This document shows, one piece after another, positions 57,456 through 64,000 of a DNA stretch of 64,000 nucleotides. The notes under the pieces were generated by a model, which saw nothing but the letters and a program-made list of their open reading frames with translations, was not told the DNA's origin and did no database searches. Position numbers and translations under genes: made by a program. How positions within the stretch are numbered: the stretch's first letter is position 1; the number at the start of each line of letters is the position of its first letter. Origin of the DNA: Bimuria novae-zelandiae CBS 107.79 (lineage: Eukaryota > Ascomycota > Dothideomycetes > Pleosporales > Didymosphaeriaceae); contig ML976698.1 of NCBI GenBank assembly GCA_010015655.1, positions 381,439-445,438 of the forward strand. Direction: 5' to 3'.

Positions 57456-59125
57456 GGGCTTGGCAAAAGCGTGCAGCTCGCTTGGATATGTAGCTCGCTT
57501 ATGGAATACGTTAGTAAGTTTATTTTATTAAGCAGCTAAAGCCTTATTAGCGTAAGTTACTTCTATAATAATATTTATTTTTATGAAGTATTAATTTATA
57601 TTTATTTAAATACGCTTTTATAGCTAATAAAAGGTAAAATAATTTAGTTACTACTTTGGACATTTTCTCTTGAACTTTAGCCTTATAATTTTAGTATTTG
57701 CAGCTACTAGCGCCTTACTTATTTTTTATAAAAGAAGCTAGATTTTATAACTTAGGTTTTAAGGCTCTAAACGTTACGCTGTACTAAGTAAAGATTTTAA
57801 AGGCTTTAAAGGATAAAACGAAAGCACTAAAGCTACTACTAAGGCTACTACTAAGGCGTAGACATTATAGGCCTTAAATGACTTATATCATGCTAAGCAC
57901 GTAATTAAAATTAAATAAGTAAATACTAGTAGCCTGCTACCTAGCTTAAATTACACGTTTTATTAAACGTTTCATTTTAGATTAATAATAGTATATAATG
58001 AAGCGTTCCTTCTTAATAAACGCGGCGTTATTAAGTGGTATAAGCTTTTAGATTTAGTATTATTATCTAGATTTAATTACTAAAAAAGGGGCGAGATCTA
58101 AAAGTTATAAAATAAGCAATATGTATTCAGGTAGGTAAAATAGCTTAATTTAATACTATTTATAAAGCTAAAGGAAGTTGATGTTAATATAACTACTATA
58201 GCTATTAAAAACAAGTAGACGGTACTAGCTATTAGCTAGCGCTATTATAGAAATAAATATACGCCATAGTTACTTAATACCTATTTTCTTTAATATTTAC
58301 CTATTCTTAGAGATTATATATAGCTAAATAGGTACTACTTTAGATAGAAACTAGGTTATTTATAAGTTTAATTTTTAAAGATAACTGTGCAGCGTAGCTT
58401 CTGCCCTATTATTAATATATACTAAAATATTAATACCTACTTATAACTTTTTAGTAACTTTATATAAGCCTTCTTCTTAAATATCCTACTAAGAAATTTA
58501 GTATTACTATATATGCCTAGCACAACGCTAGTATTATTTATATTATACGTATTCTTTATCTATATATTAAGTTATAATTAAAGCTACTTATAGAGCTTAA
58601 GGAACACATAGTAATATTTTAATATAGTTTTAGCTTTTTAAGCTTTAAGCTTTAAGCTTTTTATTTACTACTAAGGCAACGCGTAGCTAGCGCTTAATAA
58701 GATATTAAAAAAAATTTACTAATAAGCTAATTATTACTATTTATACGTAAAATCTCATATACTATTTCTTACGTATAAGTATATAAGGGAGGATAGGCGT
58801 ATGCATTTTCTTTAAAAATCTACTTTACTAAAAAGTCCTCTTATAAAGGTATTAATTACTACTCGTATTAATAACTAGCATAATTATTAGTCGCGTCTTA
58901 TATACGCGTAGAAAGAATAAGTTAAGGAATGCTATACACCGTAGCTATAGCGCGCTAGCTAGGATAAAGATTTATATTAAAATTACTAATAATTAACTAT
59001 ATAGCTAGCTTATAGGAGTTTATAATAAAGAGAGCATTGTTAAGAGATATCGCGTGTTTTGGGTAGGTGTCACGTTTTGGTAGGGTGGCTCGAATCCATA
59101 TGTGGCTCGAATCTATATAGCCGAG
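57456..59125 (+). mobile_element. Unclassified RIP-mutated element with paired GCTCG end motifs
   Basis: Left end has GCTCGCTTGGATATGTAGCTCG; right end has GGCTCGAATCCATATGTGG plus a second GGCTCGAATC, the same GCTCG-N5-ATATGT-GCTCG design in the same orientation. The identical right end occurs at 36082. The interior carries one long frame readable through RIP stops (about 57760-58980, roughly 400 codons). No terminal inverted repeat or LTR was seen and no known transposase motif recognised. Left boundary approximate. Confidence 0.55.
57760..58980 (+). pseudogene. Long RIP-broken frame of unknown family
   Basis: Reading through stops gives a continuous protein-like sequence: NDLYHAKHVIKIK, YNEAFLLNKRGVIKWYKLLD, LVLLSRFNY.KRGEI, YFL.YLPILRDYI, QRSFCPIINIY, HILFLTYKYIREDRRMHFL, and VKECYTP.LQRAS.DKD near the end. 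Stops are almost all TAA/TAG at places where Gln or Trp fits. I do not recognise RT, DDE or tyrosine-recombinase motifs. It is presumably the mobility protein of the element. Confidence 0.45.
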
Positions 59126-60068
59126 TTTAAGCGCCTGGCACAATCCCTTCCGCTGTGCAAGGTTCCAGCCGGTGCACTGCTACCTATGGTAACCTATTAT
59201 TCATTAGATCACAGAATTTCCTTCGTATTTCGCACTCTTCGAAAATCATAGAGTCACAAATGTCGCTTTCATAGGGCGCGCAGGCCGCACGCCCGCTGAA
59301 TAATGCCCCTAACGTGGTCATTCAGCACCCCAGGCCCGTGCGGAGGGCGCAACAGCAGTCATCGCGCGGGTATTCCACAGGCAACTGATCGCGACTATTC
59401 ACTCCAGTAACCAGTCGTAGTAGCTTGCACCAGCCACGATTCGTTGATGTCAGCTCTCACCGTGCATTGCCGGCGGGAAATGGCGGCCAAGCCTGATCTT
59501 ATGTAACGTGCGGGTGCGACGCGATTGGTTGGTCGACCTGTGGTGGAGCTAACTGTGGGCTGGAGTTCGACAGGAAAGGCGCAATGTTGTATTAAAAATT
59601 GGAACGCGCGTGATGGTGGTAAGGTGATGACTCTAGAGCAGCGCCGATATAGGAGATCAAGAGATGGTGAGTGTATAAGAGTAACGAGAAAGGCCATAAT
59701 TATGCACTGAGCTCTCCACCAACACTCAGCTAGCGATCACCCAGCTTGCCTTCGACGGCCAGCTAGTTACCAATACTCAGCTCATCATCAACCGCTGGAT
59801 AACCATCAATTTCTTGCTAGCCATTAACACTGCAGTTCATCGGATACTCAGCTATACGCTCCAAAGCCAACATCAAACGGTCCCCTTTCAGCGACTCGGT
59901 TCTAATTTGGTACCGCAACCTCAACGTACGTACCACCCTGCGGGAGAGTTGTCAAACCCTGAATATTTAAAAGCTCGACCAACCAAGTCAACACGATTAC
60001 AAAAACAAACTTCGCCATTTCGACTACCGATTGCGTGTTTCATCCTGATCACATACGCAGCCTCCACA
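59126..60068. promoter_or_regulatory. RIP-free upstream region of small conserved-type gene
   Basis: Normal composition. An open frame runs into the gene from 59814 without a recognisable protein, so it is probably 5' leader. No TATA box recognised; the last 60 bases before the ATG are pyrimidine-rich. Confidence 0.4.
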
Positions 60069-60320
60069 ATGACTTCCTATGCTTCTTCAACGACCGCTCG
60101 CTCCTCCATGGATGACATGAAGTCGGGAGTGGCCGCTTCCAACATCTCTGTCACACCGTCCTCCACATCTTCTTCGACAAAGTCACCAAGCAAGACAAGA
60201 AAGGCTTGGGAGTTTATCAAGCGGCACGCAAAGGAGCACCACGAGAGCGTTAACGCAGCATACGCGACATACTATGGACAAGGACAGATGTCCCGGCGAG
60301 CACCGCTAGCAGAGAAGTGA
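60069..60320 (+). CDS. Small hypothetical protein, 83 aa
   Basis: ATG 60069 sits in a good fungal start context (CCACAATGAC) and the frame stops at 60320. The N-terminal half is Ser/Thr-rich and probably disordered (MTSYASSTTARSSMDD); the C-terminal part KAWEFIKRHAKEHHESVNAA, then YATYYGQGQ, is a charged helix-like segment that I recall as shared by small uncharacterised ascomycete proteins. An in-frame upstream extension to 59814 exists, but that part lacks protein character, so the later ATG was chosen. No signal peptide, no membrane segment. Function unknown. Confidence 0.6.
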   Translation: MTSYASSTTARSSMDDMKSGVAASNISVTPSSTSSSTKSPSKTRKAWEFIKRHAKEHHESVNAAYATYYGQGQMSRRAPLAEK

Positions 60321-60702
60321 GAGTTTCTGGAAAACACGACCGTAATAACGTCGCGGAACGGGTGTTCGGATATATTTGGAGCTTGGAATACCATATGGCG
60401 TTCGGGGTCTTTCACTGAGTCATTTCTGGAGCACTTCTGGGGCGTACTTTTTCATACTTGTAATGATACTCTTCTAGTATCAATATCTTGTCGCTTGGTC
60501 AGAACTGTTCTCTTTGCCACTGTGTCTCTTCGTGATCGTTTTGTCTTAGTAGCCCAGATACAACTAGCAGTCAACTGGTTGCTCAGTTCGTAAGAGGCTG
60601 GACGCACGCACTCATGCAGGGAACGACTCTTTTTGCTTCTATCTGTTCAGGCATTGACCCGTACGTCGTTTGTCAAATAGATCACCTCTTCTAAGTTACG
60701 AA
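60321..60702. other. 3' flank of small gene, no gene seen
   Basis: Contains a plausible T-rich 3' untranslated stretch. No open frame of note. Confidence 0.4.
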
Positions 60703-60710
60703 GTACCGCA

Positions 60711-61551
60711 CAGCGCTGCCAACGAATCGAACAGGATCCGAACAAGGTGCTTGTTCGTTCGTTCGGCCCACATACAAATGTACGTACGTTCGGCCGAACG
60801 TTCGTATATATACAACTTTCCTAATTAGGAAGGAGGTTGGTGTTGTGGTCGAGAAACTGGCTGCCGTCCACCAGCTGGATGTTTTGGCCGGCATCCTTCT
60901 TGACGACGTGGTTGAGGAGACGTTTGCCTTGCCAGAGGCGGGTCCATACATTAGAAAAACGAGCTCCGGACGCTTTCAGCTCGCCGGGAAACTCATGCGT
61001 AGGAGCGACGGACTCCACTTCAGATGGCGAGTCATCCAAGCTCTCGAAGCTCTCCGCCATCGCCATGACAGCTGCCGTACGCGACCCGGCATGGTGATAG
61101 CTGTCAAATGCCAGCCGGGTTGACTGGGACGACTGGGACGACTGGGGCGACTGCGAGCGGGTAACAAATTGATCCATAACAAGATACGCTCACGGCTGAC
61201 GATGGGAAACAGTGGGAGACACGTCGACGAGAAAACTCAGAGTTTTCTTCTCCTACAAGAACGTTGCACAAGGCAATATACGACAACGCCACGCGTGGCA
61301 CAAGGCCAGCAGAACAAGGTAATACTCCACCAATTAGGACAGAATCCCTATACTAAATCGATCAAACGTAGTCCCGAACAACCGAACAACGAAACAACGA
61401 AACTTTTGGCTCTAATAATGCGTTCGTTCGAAGCTCTGTTCGACCCACCATGCCTGTTCGTTCGTTCGATCCAAAACACCAGAAAACGCCGTTCGGATCG
61501 ATTGTTCGGATCGATTGTTCGGATCGAACGTTCTGTTCGTTGGCAGCGCTG
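60711..61551. mobile_element. Non-autonomous hAT element, 841 bp
   Basis: Inverted ends CAGCGCTGCCAACGAA and its complement, flanked by a perfect 8-bp duplication GTACCGCA (60703-60710 and 61552-61559). Both subterminal regions are crowded with TTCG-type motifs, including three tandem copies of TTCGGATCGATTG-like units on the right (61494-61530), as hAT transposases use for end recognition. RIP-free. Too short for a hAT transposase. Confidence 0.92.
60821..61177 (-). CDS. 118-aa open frame inside hAT element
   Basis: Minus-strand ATG 61177 to a stop at 60821. The N-terminus is Ser/Gln-rich (MDQFVTRSQSPQSSQSSQS), followed by an acidic SFESLDDSPSEVESV stretch and FSNVWTRLWQGKRLLNHVVK. It could be the N-terminal remnant of the parent hAT transposase or a captured host fragment. 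No BED finger or dimerisation motif visible. Confidence 0.35.
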   Translation of the reverse strand: MDQFVTRSQSPQSSQSSQSTRLAFDSYHHAGSRTAAVMAMAESFESLDDSPSEVESVAPTHEFPGELKASGARFSNVWTRLWQGKRLLNHVVKKDAGQNIQLVDGSQFLDHNTNLLPN

Positions 61552-61559
61552 GTACCGCA

Positions 61560-62490
61560 TATGCGCACGTACGTCGTCCGAGTACGCGACCCTGGTCCGG
61601 CACCGATGAGTGCTCCCAGGCACGTCTGAATTTAGCGCGGAAAACGCTCTCAGAGGCTGTGCCGTGCACGACCAAGCATTGAGTCTCTGTGTCGTGTAAT
61701 ACTAAGTTCTTGCCGCAGCGATAGTCGCGCGCCTCGCGCGTCAAAACTACAGTCTGTGCGATGGGGATTAGGCGCGTAGATACGATGCGATTCGTTACAC
61801 TGATTTGCTAGCAGCCATACTACGAAACGACCGTGACGTGGCTTTTGGTTAAATCCAGGCGGTTGGGTCGAAGCGAGTTCTATGCATGGTGGAAGCAGTT
61901 CGTGGATAGAGACGTGTGATGGTAGGGATAACCATGACAGAGTCTGCCGTACGGTAAGAGGAGGAGGGTCTAATAAGGCGGGGAGGGATGTTGTGCCGCC
62001 GTTATAGGGGAAGATGTCGTCGTAGGATGGGGGCTCGTCTTGGGGGCATGCATGGTGGTCTCTAGGAGAGTGGATGCTGCCGTTCTCTAGTAGGGAAGAA
62101 GAATTCCGCTGTCTCTTCCCGTGGGCGAGAAAGATACGCGTGGTTTATCGCAGAATTTTAAAGTTCAGGGTCGGCGTTCAGATACTTATGCGATCGCTGC
62201 GAAGAGACGATTGAGCTTGTTAAATACTAGGCATCTTAGTATTTGAAAATTCCAGTTCGCATGTTTGTTGTTCAGTGAATGTCGTCCGTGAACTGAGATA
62301 TGTACTAGTCTCAGTCAATAGAAAGCAGTTAGTTCACTCTCGCGCAATATTCACGGCGAGCTTCCTTCCATGTTCGAGGATATTTCTTCGCCCTCACTCC
62401 TTTTGATTACTGAACCTGTCTTACATTACATTACTATTACTGATACTTATTCTCCCGCGAAGCATTAGTAATTGCCAAGATAAATTAGCC
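61560..62490. other. RIP-free intergenic DNA, no supported gene
   Basis: No domain-bearing frame. A pyrimidine-rich stretch around 62330-62410 precedes the next gene and may be its promoter. Confidence 0.4.
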
Positions 62491-63278
62491 ATGTGGAAGA
62501 GGAGCAAGAAAGTTTCTAGGACAGATATTGGTGGACTTGTGGGGGGTACTTCCAGCCTTTCGCTGGAAACCGACGCGCCAGCTACTACCCCTGGTAAAAA
62601 GCCACCATCTGCATCCGCTCGCTCATCCACAGCGCCCCCGCCATCAGCCTCCCTGGACAACAATTACCCTTCACATGCATACGTCCTGATTCAGTAGTCT
62701 CGGACCAATTGCCCCGCACACAGTCCGACCCTACGCCGTATTCATCCGTATCTTTGACGGCCAATGCAAGCCCCGCAGACTCAGACTTACCGGATCCGAA
62801 AAGGCCCAGCAAGTTCAACAAGCGCATCCAATCCGCGAAAATGGCTTTGGAAGACGGTCACGCAACCAGTTTCGCCAAAGCCGCTTACACCGGCGGCATT
62901 GAAGCACAATCTTCTTTTCTGAAAGCTGAGACAGTTACGCATGCAGTAAAGATGAGGAATACGCCGTTGATTGCATTTGATGCGACAAGAGCAGTATACA
63001 AGGGCGGGAAGCAGGCGAGCAAGCCGTGGAAAGAAGCGGAGAAAGAAAGTGTAGCAAGGTCGACAAGAGAAGGGATGATGGATGAGAATGGGAAGCTGAT
63101 ACGTGTAGAGCAAGACGCTGAGGATAGCAAGGGGTGCGAAGCAGTCGCTGCAAAGAACGATGAGAAAGCTCAGTTGAAAGCAAAGCTTTTAGAGGAGAAA
63201 GCGTTAGCTAAATCAAGGGCGAAGGAGGACAAGGAAGAAAAGGTGGTGAAGAAGGCGAAAGCTAGGAGTGGAAAGTAG
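62491..63278 (+). CDS. Hypothetical Lys/Ala-rich protein, probably two exons
   Basis: ATG 62491 opens MWKRSKKVSRTDIGGLVGGT with a Ser/Pro-rich continuation; a second frame (to 63278) carries PKRPSKFNKRIQSAKMALED, FAKAAYTGGIEAQSSFLKAE, NTPLIAFDATRAVYKGGKQA and a Lys/Glu-rich tail ending at a TAG. The second frame has no ATG near its start, so the two are probably joined by an intron. Two solutions fit the phases: a 102-bp intron from GTAAAA to TTCAG at about 62593-62694, or a short 41-bp intron ending at CACACAG. The protein has no membrane segment and would be basic and possibly nuclear. No family recognised. Confidence 0.5.
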
Positions 63279-63460
63279 GAAGTTCCTTGCGTACAAATCA
63301 CCCGATATTGGCGTCATGCTGCGTACGTGTCTTGTTGTTCGCGACGTGGGTTTATAATTCGTTGATATAACGTACCCGGCAAGCGAGCCTCCCATGCAAG
63401 CGAGCCGCCCACCCCACTAACTTCTTTTACCTTTACAACGACCTATCTCAACAACACAAC
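63279..63460. other. 3' flank of hypothetical gene
   Basis: RIP-free, no gene; TA-rich DNA starts near 63460. Confidence 0.35.
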
Positions 63461-64000
63461 AAGATAATAGAATAAAATTTGTATTATACATCAAATAGTG
63501 TTTATAGTATTTATTTTATATATTTTATATATTTGCGAGTTACAGCTAGTCACCTTGCAGCGGCTATAGCGTATTAAAGTGTGTTAGTTAGTACCTAATC
63601 GTGCCCTATTTTAACGTCTTCCTCCCTCTAGCTACTGCTTAATTTTTTTTTAAGTAATATTATCCTCTACCTTTGACTTTATATAGGTGTCTTGCTGTTA
63701 TATTTACTTTTTTATTTACTTTTTATGCGTTATAGTAGCGTTATTTACCTTCTCTAAACTTTTAATTTCATTATGTATTAACGTGGTCCTATATATTGCC
63801 TTTATAAAATGTTTTTAAGCTAACTAACCCACTTAATAATATAAGTAAGCAATCAAATTTAAATAGTTTTAAATTTTATAATAAATTAATATTAATTAAC
63901 CCTCTTGTAACGAGGTAGGCACGGTCGAACACGTGGCCTTCTCTCGCTTATAGAGGTTCCGGCTAGGCTAGGATCAAACACTAGCGCTAGTGGCTGACCC
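63460..64000. other. RIP-mutated repeat sequence at window end, unclassified
   Basis: TA-rich until about 63900, then a less mutated stretch starting TGTAACGAGGTAGG that could be the start of an LTR running out of the window. No pol or transposase motif seen in 540 bases. Confidence 0.45.

Noticed and set aside
59814..60068. N-terminal extension of the 83-aa protein
   Set aside because: The in-frame upstream stretch lacks protein character and the internal ATG has the better start context.
61420..61551. CRISPR-like or satellite array of TTCG motifs
   Set aside because: Units are short and irregular and sit at the end of a hAT element; subterminal transposase-binding repeats explain them.
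1..64000. rRNA, tRNA or telomere repeats
   Set aside because: No rRNA core sequences, no complete tRNA fold and no tandem TTAGGG were seen on either strand.

Overview
The window reads as nuclear DNA of a filamentous ascomycete, most likely a dothideomycete of the Pleosporales type (inference from intron style, gene types and repeat content). Two kinds of sequence alternate sharply. One is GC-balanced, has normal CA/TG dinucleotides and holds the few host genes. The other is TA-saturated transposon DNA in which CA and TG have almost vanished and reading frames are full of TAA/TAG where Gln or Trp codons are expected. That is the signature of repeat-induced point mutation (RIP, CpA to TpA on both strands), and reading through those stops recovers transposase and pol sequences.

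Layout. 1-7268: a RIP-mutated Ty3/gypsy chromovirus (pol, chromodomain, 3' LTR) split by a small LTR element, then an inverted LTR fragment and a second gypsy RT/RNase H scrap. 7577-18415: a Tc1/mariner element with TA target duplication. Its left terminal repeat carries a Fot1/pogo-like element (7624-9746). Its transposase is split by a minus-strand Ty1/copia element (10686-17816), which itself carries a second Fot1-like element (14833-16619). 18416-30308: host-like DNA with a small unknown gene (20673-21035), a decayed DUF3435 (FluG-domain) tyrosine recombinase of the family that includes Starship captains (22560-24234), and a four-exon PD-(D/E)XK nuclease-like gene (29645-27502). 30309-36082: piggyBac-like remnant, second gypsy chromovirus with an inserted solo LTR, and a short terminal derivative of an unclassified element. 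36083-41584: host-like DNA with an intact Zn2Cys6 transcription factor gene (36835-38229). 41585-43600: RIP-mutated DNA containing a second DUF3435 remnant. 43601-46860: a PIF/Harbinger element with TTA duplication, only half RIP-mutated. 46864-49970: a coiled-coil gene split by a 190-bp hAT-type MITE, and a DDE_3 Tc1/mariner transposase gene split by a deleted copia-like element with a perfect 5-bp duplication. 49980-59125: RIP-mutated Fot1-like, full-length copia and unclassified elements. 59126-63460: host-like DNA with two small genes and an 841-bp non-autonomous hAT element with a perfect 8-bp duplication. 63460-64000: RIP-mutated DNA again.

The window therefore represents an accessory, repeat-rich compartment. 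Points most worth following: short RIP-free islands of roughly 190 bp sitting on conserved cores inside RIP-destroyed elements, two differently decayed DUF3435 recombinases, and an unclassified element family with paired GCTCG motifs at both ends. All comparisons were made by eye; no database search or dinucleotide calculation was run. RIP-mutated gene ends are approximate, while transposon ends given to the base rest on terminal repeats and target duplications that can be read directly.
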